DNA of 64,000 bases from Solidesulfovibrio carbinoliphilus subsp. oakridgensis (GCF_000177215.2 NZ_CM001368.1:310001-374000); one strand, 5' to 3'; shown: positions 46,291 to 53,953, counted from the first letter of the stretch. Notes: generated from the sequence alone by a model not told the origin. Program-made: numbers and translations.

Positions 46291-46953
46291 TCAAGTTAAC
46301 TGCATGAGGCAGCCGCATTCTGTTGGCCAAGGACCAGAATTGCCCTCAAAGAAATAAAAACGCAAATCCATATCTCCAACCATGTCCTGGCCGGTGGTAA
46401 ATTGTAATAATTGGACCCATCTTAAGCGGCCTTTGGGGATAAAAGTTGGAGGCACTCCGTGTTTTGTTAGAGTGATACTTGTAAATATTGGGTATTCTTC
46501 TTTTATTTCAAACCAAGTCACCATGTCGCTTCTTTTTATATTTATTTTGTCTACCAAACTCATTTTTAATGGATGCATTAATATAATCATACATAGTTCA
46601 TGTTCTGATGTTATTTCTCGAATTGGCTTGGACTTTGAGCGGTCATTCCCATGGTTTATGATTCCCGACGCATGATAATTGACTTTTAAAATATTATTAC
46701 TTTTAATATCTTCTTTGTAGGTTATATCGCCTACTCCATATTCTACATGTATATTTCCTTTTTTGTCTGGATTAACTTTTTGCAATGCCATCTGGTTTGC
46801 ACCCTTTACATATGGCGAAAAATTGATACTGCCATCTTTAGCTATACAAAATCTTATAACTTTGCAAAACTTTCCATTGTATGGAAATAAAATTCGATAC
46901 TCTTTATTGATTGAGACCGGGCCGCCTGCTCCAACAATCTCGTACTCATCCAT
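46291..46953 (-). CDS. Orphan protein in the AT-rich island
   Basis: I do not recognise this protein of 220 residues (224 if GTG 46965 is used; ATG 46953 fits the upstream GGGGTGG better). It is soluble, with no signal or membrane helix, and is rich in Lys, Ile and Asn, unlike every neighbour. Readable pieces are EYRILFPYNGKFCKVIRF, GDITYKEDIKSNNILKVNYH, SEHELCMIILMHPLKMSLVDKI and LRFYFFEGNSGPWPTECG. The alternation of strands suggests a mostly beta fold. Its place, next to the modification gene at a prophage end, is where phages carry accessory genes for superinfection exclusion or host defence; that role is a guess. Confidence 0.6.
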   Translation of the reverse strand: MDEYEIVGAGGPVSINKEYRILFPYNGKFCKVIRFCIAKDGSINFSPYVKGANQMALQKVNPDKKGNIHVEYGVGDITYKEDIKSNNILKVNYHASGIINHGNDRSKSKPIREITSEHELCMIILMHPLKMSLVDKINIKRSDMVTWFEIKEEYPIFTSITLTKHGVPPTFIPKGRLRWVQLLQFTTGQDMVGDMDLRFYFFEGNSGPWPTECGCLMQLT

Positions 46954-47089
46954 AGTACTGTCCACCCCTTTTTTTTGAAACTAGGTAGAGACTGCCTCTA
47001 TGATTCAGCAGCTATGACAAACAATTAATAGCTGGAATAATTTCTGCCAAATAGTGTAGAGTATAACAAATGGTCACTTTTCGAACATT

Positions 47090-47254
47090 TCAGACTAACA
47101 AACCTAGATATCCGTCTTTACCGGGTTTGTGTAGGAGACGATTGCCGGCTAGTTGATAACACCACCCCGAGACAGTGGGGCGACTGCAGTCCGTCCCGTC
47201 TACACCCTTTTGTTCCACCTTGCGGAGCGTCACCTCGCAGATTAGATCTATCAT
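47090..47254 (-). CDS. Possible small protein downstream of the methyltransferase
   Basis: An open frame of 54 residues from ATG 47254 (MIDLICEVTLRKVEQKGVDG and onward) to TGA 47090. The frame is open further upstream through 47330 into repeat copy B. No convincing ribosome site and no recognised family. The DNA here also forms hairpins (GCCTCC/GGAGGC near 47290; CCCC/GGGG near 47170), so it may instead be structural. Confidence 0.25.
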   Translation of the reverse strand: MIDLICEVTLRKVEQKGVDGTDCSRPTVSGWCYQLAGNRLLHKPGKDGYLGLLV

Positions 47255-47304
47255 CGCTTCTGTTCGATTTTCGGACTTCGGACGGTAGCCTCCAACGGAG
47301 GCAG

Positions 47305-47491
47305 TGTTCAGCCAAAATGAGAATTTGTTTTAGTCATAGCGAGAAGGGCCAAGCGCCCTTTGACACCCTAGCCCTTCTCTTTAGTTTACTTTTCTACCCA
47401 CAGATTTCAACCTTCATTACCCGCTCGAGCACCCACCGCATGAGAGGAGGCGTGATGCCGTTGCCGAGGCAGCGGAGTCTGTCCATCCAAT
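47305..47491. repeat. Repeat copy B: methyltransferase 3' end and hairpin
   Basis: Direct-repeat partner of 45884-46074. It holds TGT at its edge, CCAAAATGAGAA, the hairpin GAGAAGGGC (47341-47349)/GCCCTTCTC (47371-47379), and about the last 100 bases of the intact methyltransferase gene. The hairpin may end the late transcript. Confidence 0.75.
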
Positions 47492-48179
47492 GGGCACCCC
47501 CATCATCCACTCGACAAACGACGGGGCCACGATAAGCCGATACGGCGGCCTGGGATCGCGGTCCTTCAAGCAGTAGGCCATTCCAATAAGTCGGGCCGTC
47601 AGGTTGCCGGTGGATTGCCAAGTCTCCTCCCGGCGCAAGTATTGGCGCACGGGCTGCCCCTCGATCGCCGCCGGGGTAGGCAACAAGGATAACCCTCTCA
47701 CGCAGGTGCGGGGCGCCAAAGGCTGCCGCCGGAAACACGTCCCATTCCGCATCATACCCGATCTCGGCCAAGTCCCCGAGAATGCGGTCCAGTCCCCGTC
47801 CGAGGAGCGCCTTGACGTTTTCCACGACCGCGTACCGGGGTCGTAGCTCGCCAAGGATTCTTGCGTATTCGGACCACAGGCCGGACCTTTTACCGGTGAT
47901 GCCGGCCCCTGCTCCGGCGCAACTGATATCCTGACAGGGGAAGCCTCCGACGACAATATCAACTCGTTTGGCATTTTTCGCATGGATGTCCCTCACATCT
48001 TGAAAAACAGGGACACCCGGCCAGCGCCTTTCCATGATGGAACGGGCGAATGGATCGCACTCGCAAAACCAGGCATGAGAAAGACCGATCGCTTCGGCGG
48101 CGATGTCGCCAAGGCCAGCCCCGCTAAAAAGACTTCCGACATACAATTTGATCTCCTGATGGGGCCTCTTTGGGCTCAT
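47394..48179 (-). CDS. Phage cytosine-5 DNA methyltransferase
   Basis: Methylates C5 of cytosine in DNA with SAM, probably protecting phage DNA from restriction. The 261-residue protein is short for the family. Motif I is VGSLFSGAGLGDIAAEA, motif IV with the catalytic cysteine is GGFPCQDISCAG, motif VI is VVENVKAL, motif VIII-like is HLRERVILVA and motif IX/X is RLRCLGNGITP. The target-recognition region between is only about 60 residues. The start ATG 48179 lies 56 bp inside com, with no good ribosome site of its own, so its translation may depend on Com as mom does in phage Mu. No restriction endonuclease is adjacent. An additional frame inside the gene is described separately. Confidence 0.9.
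   Translation of the reverse strand: MSPKRPHQEIKLYVGSLFSGAGLGDIAAEAIGLSHAWFCECDPFARSIMERRWPGVPVFQDVRDIHAKNAKRVDIVVGGFPCQDISCAGAGAGITGKRSGLWSEYARILGELRPRYAVVENVKALLGRGLDRILGDLAEIGYDAEWDVFPAAAFGAPHLRERVILVAYPGGDRGAARAPILAPGGDLAIHRQPDGPTYWNGLLLEGPRSQAAVSAYRGPVVCRVDDGGAHWMDRLRCLGNGITPPLMRWVLERVMKVEICG
47417..47983 (-). CDS. Alternative-frame protein nested in the methyltransferase gene
   Basis: A 188-codon open frame in the +1 frame of the methyltransferase gene. It is more than random sequence: it contains SLASYDPGTRSWKTS, FSGTWPRSGMMRNGT, LAPRT, LLPTPAAIEG and PSFVEWMMGVPIGWTD. I remember this series of motifs (a SGTWPRSGMMRNG-like core, LPTP, then EWLMGFP-GWT) from phage and environmental proteins annotated as hypothetical or methyltransferase-associated. 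It either is a genuine overlapping gene, or the protein family arose from shifted reading of such methyltransferases. There is no strong ribosome site at the ATG 47983. Confidence 0.4.
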   Translation of the reverse strand: MRKMPNELILSSEASPVRISVAPEQGPASPVKGPACGPNTQESLASYDPGTRSWKTSRRSSDGDWTAFSGTWPRSGMMRNGTCFRRQPLAPRTCVRGLSLLPTPAAIEGQPVRQYLRREETWQSTGNLTARLIGMAYCLKDRDPRPPYRLIVAPSFVEWMMGVPIGWTDSAASATASRLLSCGGCSSG

Positions 48180-48300
48180 ATCCGGGGCTCGTGGCCCTCA
48201 GGAGATTTATGGTCCCGCACCGCGGGCATTTGATGGAGAGGTCCAGAGCCTCTCCCTTAGCCAACAACCTGTTACATGATCCGCAACGTATCTCCCGCAT
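48124..48300 (-). CDS. com: Com-family zinc-finger translational regulator
   Basis: A 58-residue protein with two CxxC pairs, REIRCGSCNRLL and IKCPRCGTINLLRA, the signature of the Mu Com protein. In phage Mu, Com binds the mRNA start region of mom and opens it for translation. Here the methyltransferase start codon lies inside the com gene (56-bp overlap), the same geometry as com-mom. ATG 48298-48300 follows GAGAAGGG. The gene is too short to stand out in an ORF scan. Position at the end of the late genes marks the right end of a Mu-like prophage. Confidence 0.9.
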   Translation of the reverse strand: MREIRCGSCNRLLAKGEALDLSIKCPRCGTINLLRATSPGYEPKEAPSGDQIVCRKSF

Positions 48301-48452
48301 TCCCTTCTCTTTACAGGTTGTGCTTGCGCTGTTACGCCCCCCGTACCCCTGGTCGCCAGATCATGGGCAGGGAGCAGCCGGCGAAAGCTGGTGGACCGGC
48401 GTTTGCCCGCCGGGCCAGTGGGACGCGTCCCCTGCGTCCCGCCTGCTCCACT

Positions 48453-49391
48453 TTACGCCGCTGCCGCCTTCGGCAGCGTCATCTCGCAAATCTTATCCAG
48501 CAGCGCATCCTGGTCCGCGAGCAGGCCTCGGGCGATGGCCTCCAGGGTGGCCAGGGCCTCCTCGCCGGCATCGTCCATGGCCAGATCCCGGGGTAGCGCC
48601 GGCTGGAGCCGGATGGCCCGGTCGCCCAGGAGCGTCTCGCACTGGTGGGCGGCCGTGTCCGACTGGCCGTCGAACATGCAGTCGAGCAGCGGCCGCGCCC
48701 AGGCCGCCAGTCCCCAGCCTTGGGCCGCCTCGTACAGATAGGGTCGCGCCAGCTGGCCCGTGCCGAGCGACACCATGCACACGTCGTCGAGGCCGCCGGC
48801 CTTGGCCGCCTGGGCCAGGGCGCAGGCGGCCGGGTTGTTGGCGTAGATACCACCGTCCACCAATGTGGCCTCCTCGCCGGCCAAACTGTTGATGCGGGCC
48901 GGCGGGAAATAGGTCGGCGCGGCGGCCGTGGCCCGGCAGACATCGCGGAGGTAGTAGTCCCGGCGGGCATCGCTACCGGCTTTGGCTGACTTGAAGAGGA
49001 CCGGGCACCGGGCCTCGATGTCGTAGGCCGGGACGAGCAGATCAAGGGCGCAGTCCGAAAGTTTGCGGTCGCCGAAGACGTCGGCCAGGTCCGTCTCGAT
49101 ACCGGCCGCCCCGTATTGCGGTCCCCACAGGCCAAAGCCGGTTGCCAGACGGTGGCCTGTCGATCGGGAGAATATCTCCCGGCCGCGTTGCCGGTAGAGG
49201 TCGACGATGGTCTTTGCCGGCATGCCGGCGGCCACGGCGGCGGCGATGATGCCGCCGGTTGAGGTCCCGGCGACCAGGTCAAACAGCGATCCGGCCAGCC
49301 GTCCGGCCCGGGCCTCGATTTCGGCCAGGACGAGCGCCGGGATCAGGCCCAGGATGCCGCCGCCGTCGATGCACAGGATGCGGCGGGTCAT
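48453..49391 (-). CDS. Patatin-like phospholipase
   Basis: A 312-residue lipid acyl hydrolase. It has the oxyanion loop CIDGGGILGLIPAL at the N-terminus, the nucleophile motif VAGTSTGGIIAAA (Ser about residue 52) and the dyad aspartate in LVDGGIYANNPA. No signal peptide or membrane helix is seen. The gene overlaps the upstream tail-fibre-associated gene by an ATGA junction and so is co-translated in the phage late operon. Possible roles are host-envelope damage at lysis, or an anti-competitor cargo function; patatins are also effectors of CBASS defence, but no nucleotide cyclase is present in this window. Confidence 0.88.
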   Translation of the reverse strand: MTRRILCIDGGGILGLIPALVLAEIEARAGRLAGSLFDLVAGTSTGGIIAAAVAAGMPAKTIVDLYRQRGREIFSRSTGHRLATGFGLWGPQYGAAGIETDLADVFGDRKLSDCALDLLVPAYDIEARCPVLFKSAKAGSDARRDYYLRDVCRATAAAPTYFPPARINSLAGEEATLVDGGIYANNPAACALAQAAKAGGLDDVCMVSLGTGQLARPYLYEAAQGWGLAAWARPLLDCMFDGQSDTAAHQCETLLGDRAIRLQPALPRDLAMDDAGEEALATLEAIARGLLADQDALLDKICEMTLPKAAAA

Positions 49392-49951
49392 GCGGCACCT
49401 CCCAAATCGATCGTGATGTCGGCCACGGCCTCGGGCGTGTCGGCCGCGACCACGGCGTCCTCCAGGGCCTGACGCTTGCCGATGATCGGCCCGGCGATGG
49501 TCGACCACGCGGCGGCGTTGGCCAGGATGCGCCGGGCCAGCTCGGCTACCCGGGCTTCATCGGTCTCCCCCAGGCTCGGCCGCTCCGCAGCCATGGTGCG
49601 GAGCAACGTCACGGCTGCCGCCGCGTCGGCCGCGTAGGCGTTCGCCTCGGCGATTTGCTGCGGCCAGGACTGCACCTCCCGTTCGGGATAGGCGGCCGCC
49701 AGCGGGGCCAGGGCCGTGTCGCAGGCGGCGCGGATCTCGGCCAGCTTGACCGTCTTCGCCTGGGCCAACGCCGCCGCCACTTCCTCGGGCGTCGGCTCCA
49801 CGGCCGGGACCTCGCCGACGTGCCAGCCGCCGTCCAGCCAGGTCACGGGCTGGTCCGTAACGGGCGGGGCGATGGTGGTATGGGTCGTGGGCACAGGGGC
49901 CTTGTTCGGCCACTCCTGAGCTGCTTTTGTGAGCTTGTCGTATATGATCAT
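49388..49951 (-). CDS. Phage tail-fibre-associated (assembly-like) protein
   Basis: A 187-residue protein following the fibre gene. The N-terminal 50 residues (TWLDGGWHVGEVP) resemble the start of tail-fibre assembly proteins. The rest is an Ala/Glu-rich helical domain with YPEREVQSWPQQIAEANAYAA, a phrase typical of DUF4376-like phage proteins. Probably helps fold or attach the preceding fibre. Starts 9 bp after the fibre stop. Confidence 0.7.
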   Translation of the reverse strand: MIIYDKLTKAAQEWPNKAPVPTTHTTIAPPVTDQPVTWLDGGWHVGEVPAVEPTPEEVAAALAQAKTVKLAEIRAACDTALAPLAAAYPEREVQSWPQQIAEANAYAADAAAAVTLLRTMAAERPSLGETDEARVAELARRILANAAAWSTIAGPIIGKRQALEDAVVAADTPEAVADITIDLGGAA

Positions 49952-49960
49952 GGGGTATCC

Positions 49961-52069
49961 TTACGCGGCCTTGAGGTAGCAGTTGACGCCGGGTTTGGTG
50001 CTTTTAATGTTGGGCAGCTGAATCTGGGTCTGGGGGTCGTAATCAGACACGGTAAATACTGACATCGTGCCCACGCCGTCGAACATGAAAAGTTTGCCAT
50101 CGGTATACGATATAGGGATTGCCACCGCGTTATTGTCCGATGCTGGCTTTTTAAAAGCGATGGGCATCCAGTTGTAACCATCGGCAGAAAATAAAGAACC
50201 AGATTGGCCGATGATGAAATATCCAGCAGTGCACTGGTTTAATTCGGCCATGGCTCCTGGAGCTGGGCCTGCTGAGGTCATATCACTGAGTCCCCACTCG
50301 CCAGGACGATAAAGAAGAGACGTGGTGGCATAAATCGCTGTACCATTAACGATTGTCGAGAGCACAGCCATAGTCTGGGACAAATTTGTTATGGCCCCTG
50401 TGGATCTGTTGGTTGTGCCAAGCCCCGAGAAAAGGCTTGGGGTACTCCCATTCAATTGATATGGGCCGGCGGAACAAATTCCATCAGCAATGGACAGCCT
50501 AGGATCGCTGCCATAATTGGACCCGGCGGCTATCTGCGTATTCGTTACTGTATCTGCGCAATAAAAGTCCATTGAGTTCGCGCCAAAACACTTCCCAAGA
50601 ACATACCTTCCAGGGGCCGGCGTCTTGATCCCCATCAAATATCCGGCGGTGGTGTCTCCGCACTGATTGCCGGGAGTGAGGATGCAGTTGTTGTTTTGAA
50701 CAGTTATTTTCATAGCATACGCGTAATATTTACTTGCATCCATGCCACCACACCAGAAATGAGGGGAATTGCCTGCAAAGACTTTGTCAAAAGCCATGTT
50801 GTAACAATTTGATGTAAATATGCCTGCATTTAAGGTAAAAAGTCCTTGAGAAAAATCAATGAAGTGTAAGCCAAGGATACCGTTAATTCTGCCCGAGGAA
50901 AAACCATGCTTTCCCTCGGGTGTAAGGTCTTCGCTGACAGCGACAGGACTTATTTCCATATTGGAAATTGTTCCGCCGATCCTTTTCATAATACAATGCT
51001 TGTCAGAAAAAAGAAGATCTCCTGTCGTTGGGTTCGCCGCTAATCTGCCATAAGTGGTATAGTGTTCAGAATTTACATAAGAACCTTGCCTGCTTAAAGA
51101 TGCAACAAGAGTCGAGGCGGATTGAATGGATGTACCGCTCTTGATTAGAATAGAGACTGAATCAGTCGTTTTTTGGGCGACGTAGTATAGTCCGTTAGCA
51201 TAAACAGCATCAACATATCGATATGTTGGCAGCTGAGACCATGATACACCGTCAGCTGAAAAAACAGAAAAGTAATACGTACCGTCTTGGTTGTCTGACG
51301 AGCAAAATATATAGTCTTTGACTCGCCGCATTTTGTAAAAAGATGATCCATATGTGGAGTTTATTGCGGTAGATTCAGAAAATGTTATCCCATCTGTCCC
51401 GTATAAAAAGCATCCTGTTTGCGTTGAACCTCTTTTTGTTGAAATAATCCATCTTGAAGAGGGCGAAAAGTATATGATTGCTGTTTTTGTATATGAAAAT
51501 GCCGTAGAAGCTGTCCAATTGGCAAGATCATCCGAATAGTAAGCGCCTGTCCCAGATACTTTGACCCAACGAGAGCCGTTAAAGTCAACATCTGTCAAAG
51601 TTGTTGCACACGTTTGCCACGAATTGCCATCATCTGAATATTGAAAATAATCAGTGCAAACAACAATCAACTTTGTGTTGTCGCCAGATATTTTGAATTT
51701 AGTGAAGCTTTTACCCGAAGATGGCCTTAGCACCACTTGCCAGTTAACCCCATCAGCACTCTTTGAAAGGGCATAAGGATTGAGCATCCAATAGAAGTTA
51801 TTAAAAAACTCCAATCCTATGGGATATAAAAAAGGAAAAATCTTTTGGGGGTCAGTCGGAGAAAGGGAGGATACGCTGGTAAACGGCGGAACATAATTCT
51901 CAAGTCCCGGCCAATCAGCTTTGTTGACGACGCCGCCGGCGCAAAGCAGGTAGGTGTCCTCGACCAGGGGGCTGGAGGACGCCAATTCCACAATGGAGCC
52001 AATGGGCAGCGACATGGCTGCGCCCAAGGAACCGCCGAGGTTTTGGATGTCGGAGTTGTTGCGACCCAT
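49961..52069 (-). CDS. Phage tail fibre: collar domain with beta-propeller-like insertion
   Basis: A 702-residue receptor-binding candidate. Residues 19-65 (LPIGSIVELASSS, LLCAGGVVNKADWPGLENYV) look like the start of a tail-collar domain, and the last 30 residues (DPQTQIQLPNIKS, PGVNCYLKAA) like its end. Between them about 570 residues contain repeated YSDDGNSWQ, SADGVNWQ, TDGITF and SADGVSWSQ units, as in beta-propellers. ATG 52069 has GAGGAT at seven bases. The inner part of the gene is clearly more A/T-rich than its neighbours, which suggests exchange of the receptor-binding module between phages. Confidence 0.75.
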   Translation of the reverse strand: MGRNNSDIQNLGGSLGAAMSLPIGSIVELASSSPLVEDTYLLCAGGVVNKADWPGLENYVPPFTSVSSLSPTDPQKIFPFLYPIGLEFFNNFYWMLNPYALSKSADGVNWQVVLRPSSGKSFTKFKISGDNTKLIVVCTDYFQYSDDGNSWQTCATTLTDVDFNGSRWVKVSGTGAYYSDDLANWTASTAFSYTKTAIIYFSPSSRWIISTKRGSTQTGCFLYGTDGITFSESTAINSTYGSSFYKMRRVKDYIFCSSDNQDGTYYFSVFSADGVSWSQLPTYRYVDAVYANGLYYVAQKTTDSVSILIKSGTSIQSASTLVASLSRQGSYVNSEHYTTYGRLAANPTTGDLLFSDKHCIMKRIGGTISNMEISPVAVSEDLTPEGKHGFSSGRINGILGLHFIDFSQGLFTLNAGIFTSNCYNMAFDKVFAGNSPHFWCGGMDASKYYAYAMKITVQNNNCILTPGNQCGDTTAGYLMGIKTPAPGRYVLGKCFGANSMDFYCADTVTNTQIAAGSNYGSDPRLSIADGICSAGPYQLNGSTPSLFSGLGTTNRSTGAITNLSQTMAVLSTIVNGTAIYATTSLLYRPGEWGLSDMTSAGPAPGAMAELNQCTAGYFIIGQSGSLFSADGYNWMPIAFKKPASDNNAVAIPISYTDGKLFMFDGVGTMSVFTVSDYDPQTQIQLPNIKSTKPGVNCYLKAA

Positions 52070-52081
52070 GGAAATATCCTC

Positions 52082-52393
52082 TTATGCGGCGGCGCGGACG
52101 CCGTTGACGTTGATGCTGACGCTGTCGGTGGAGGCGTAAGCGTAGATGGCCTCGCCAACCGCGAGAACGATGCCTGTGCGCTCCAGGACCCCGCTTTTGG
52201 GCAGCGGGTAGTCGTACTCGATCCAGGCGGCATCGGAGGGTGTGCCCCCCTTGGTCAGGGCCAAGCGCACGGCGCATCCGCTGTTGCCTCGGTTGCAAAG
52301 ATTGACGTTGACGCTGACCTCGAACCCGTCAGGGCATGTGAAGATCTCGGTTACGACCCCGGCCGGCAGGGCCACACTGGCGAACAGTCCCAT
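52082..52393 (-). CDS. Small phage tail protein
   Basis: A 103-residue beta-rich protein (GLFASVALPAGVVTEIFTC, NLCNRGNSGCAVRLALTKGG, SGVLERTGIVLAVGEAIYAYA). The phrase about an acquired value ending in IYA.AS resembles small conserved proteins beside tail fibres in tailed phages. AAGGAGG stands seven bases before ATG 52391-52393. The function is not known; a fibre cap or connector is likely. Confidence 0.65.
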   Translation of the reverse strand: MGLFASVALPAGVVTEIFTCPDGFEVSVNVNLCNRGNSGCAVRLALTKGGTPSDAAWIEYDYPLPKSGVLERTGIVLAVGEAIYAYASTDSVSINVNGVRAAA

Positions 52394-52403
52394 CTGGACC
52401 TCC

Positions 52404-53033
52404 TTACGAGTTAGCCAGGAAATGTTGATAGGTGGGGCGCGCGGCCGGGACCTCGGGCACGATCCTGGCCGACCAGGAGGCATAGGTCCCGGAGCCGGTC
52501 ACGGTGTCCACGGCCACGGTCAACGCCCCGGTGGTCGCGCTGTAGGACAGCACGGGCCCGGACATCCGATGGCCCACCGGGTCGGACGTGGCGCACAACT
52601 CCACCCTTGCTCCGACGACAAACGCCTTGCCCGTCTCGACAGTCAGGGCTTTGGCCCCGGTCCCGAGGGTCAGATTGCTGGTGGACGTGCCCGTGATGGC
52701 CGTGCCCGCAAGCGACTTGGCGGCGTCGGCGTAGTCCCGGGACCGGTCGGCCTGGGCCGTGGCCCGGTCAGCCTGGCTGGTTCCCGCCAGGACCGAAGCG
52801 GCGGCCGCCTGGGCCTGGATCTGCGCCGTGGCGGCCGAGGCGGCGGCGTTGTCGCGCAGGCCGGTCACCTCGGTGATGACGTCGGCCACGAACGTGACAA
52901 AGGTTTTGAGGTACGCGCCCAGGGCGTACATGGCCTGGACCCAGGCGTCGCATTTCGTCCAAAAGGGAGTCGCCCCCTGCCCTCGCTGGGGCGGATCGGG
53001 CATGTCAGGCGGTTGCGGGATAGTTGCGCTCAT
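52404..53033 (-). CDS. Phage tail protein, helical and beta domains
   Basis: A 209-residue protein. Residues 25-100 are a predicted helix or coiled coil with an Ala/Gln-rich repeated part (AAASAATAQIQAQAAAASVLAG, ADRATAQADRSRDYADAAKSLAG) usual in trimeric fibre shafts. The second half (LTLGTGAKALTVETGKAFVVGARVEL) is a beta domain common at fibre bases. Overlaps the upstream 307-residue gene by 4 bp. It probably forms a short shaft near the tail tip. Confidence 0.65.
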   Translation of the reverse strand: MSATIPQPPDMPDPPQRGQGATPFWTKCDAWVQAMYALGAYLKTFVTFVADVITEVTGLRDNAAASAATAQIQAQAAAASVLAGTSQADRATAQADRSRDYADAAKSLAGTAITGTSTSNLTLGTGAKALTVETGKAFVVGARVELCATSDPVGHRMSGPVLSYSATTGALTVAVDTVTGSGTYASWSARIVPEVPAARPTYQHFLANS

Positions 53034-53953
53034 GGGACACCTCGGATTTCGACGGATATGGTGGAGACCACAGGCCCCTGAATCGGAACCTTGAGGCTAC
53101 GGACACGGCCCAGGATGATGCCGCGTTCAAAGATCCGGCCCCCCGCAGTGGTGGTGTTGTTGCAGTCGTAGACCGCCAGCCGGCCGCGCACGGACTCGAA
53201 GAGACGGATCACGTTGTCGAGATCGGCCGTGTCGATCTGGACATCGATGTCAGCTTTTTTGGCGCTTGGCCCTTGTTCCAGGTCGGCCTTGCCCCATTTG
53301 TCCTCATCGTCGGTCGACCAATCCACAAAGCCGAGTTCGGAATCGAAAATGGTGTTGCCGATTTCGGTGGCTTGGCAGATACGGATCGAGCCGCAGGATG
53401 GGTCATCGTCGCCGACGCCGTGGATGACGAGGTGCAGCGAGGACTGGCCGTAGATGGGCATGTCGAGCACCAAGTCACGACGGTAGGTAAAATCCCCGAA
53501 GAAATACTCGTACCAGTTCGAGACTTCGAAGTTGGCGAGCGAGGTGGTACTGGTAAACACGACCGCACCCGTGCCGTCGCGCATCTCCACGTCCACACTG
53601 CTGGCATCGGCCAACCCGAAAAGAGCCAGAGAATCGCACCGCGAACTGTCCAGCGTCTGGTCGATTACACCGTTGGCACCCGTTGACCTGGTGTCGATCG
53701 AATCGTCAAAACAAGCCCAGGTGTTGTCGACGCCGAGGTCGCTCCACGTGGGCGTGAGGCCGGTGCAGGCCTCGGACGGTTTGGTGCCGACGGGGCTGTC
53801 CTTCAACGCCTTGTAACGGTGGTGCGTGTCGGCTTGGCGCACTGTGGTCCCGGCCAGGTAGGCGGATGTCGCGGACCACAGCGGCGCGGGGTCGGTCAGG
53901 TTACTCGCTTTGACGACATCGGCGGTGATGGGTTTGGGGTCCATGACTCTCAT
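53030..53953 (-). CDS. Phage tail-tip/baseplate-type protein
   Basis: A 307-residue protein directly behind the tape measure gene, where tail-tip proteins are found. It contains an early carbohydrate-module-like stretch WSATSAYLAGTTVRQADTHHRYKAL. A beta-rich core follows (SLALFGLADASSVDVEMRDG, YGQSSLHLVIHGVGDDDPSCG), and the end is FERGIILGRVRSLKVPIQGP. I do not know the family name. Overlaps the tape measure stop by 4 bp. Confidence 0.6.
   Translation of the reverse strand: MRVMDPKPITADVVKASNLTDPAPLWSATSAYLAGTTVRQADTHHRYKALKDSPVGTKPSEACTGLTPTWSDLGVDNTWACFDDSIDTRSTGANGVIDQTLDSSRCDSLALFGLADASSVDVEMRDGTGAVVFTSTTSLANFEVSNWYEYFFGDFTYRRDLVLDMPIYGQSSLHLVIHGVGDDDPSCGSIRICQATEIGNTIFDSELGFVDWSTDDEDKWGKADLEQGPSAKKADIDVQIDTADLDNVIRLFESVRGRLAVYDCNNTTTAGGRIFERGIILGRVRSLKVPIQGPVVSTISVEIRGVP

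Larger units (their letters stand above)
46075..47304. mobile_element. AT-rich island between two methyltransferase-end repeats
   Basis: Base composition changes abruptly to A/T-rich at about 46075 and returns to GC-rich past about 47110. The island carries one gene (46291-46953) and about 200 bp of unassigned AT-rich sequence on each side. Imperfect direct repeats of about 190 bp flank it exactly. No transposase is visible, so the mode of entry is unknown; the repeat arrangement is compatible with recombination between related prophage ends. Confidence 0.55.

Noticed and set aside
47118-47315. 65-codon open frame in the spacer behind the methyltransferase
   Set aside because: Composition is Arg/Ser biased, with no start signal; the overlapping 54-codon frame is slightly better but also weak.
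46000-48300. Type II restriction-modification system
   Set aside because: Only the methyltransferase is present. The orphan gene next to it has no endonuclease motif I can read (no PD-(D/E)xK or HNH), so a solitary phage methyltransferase is the better reading.
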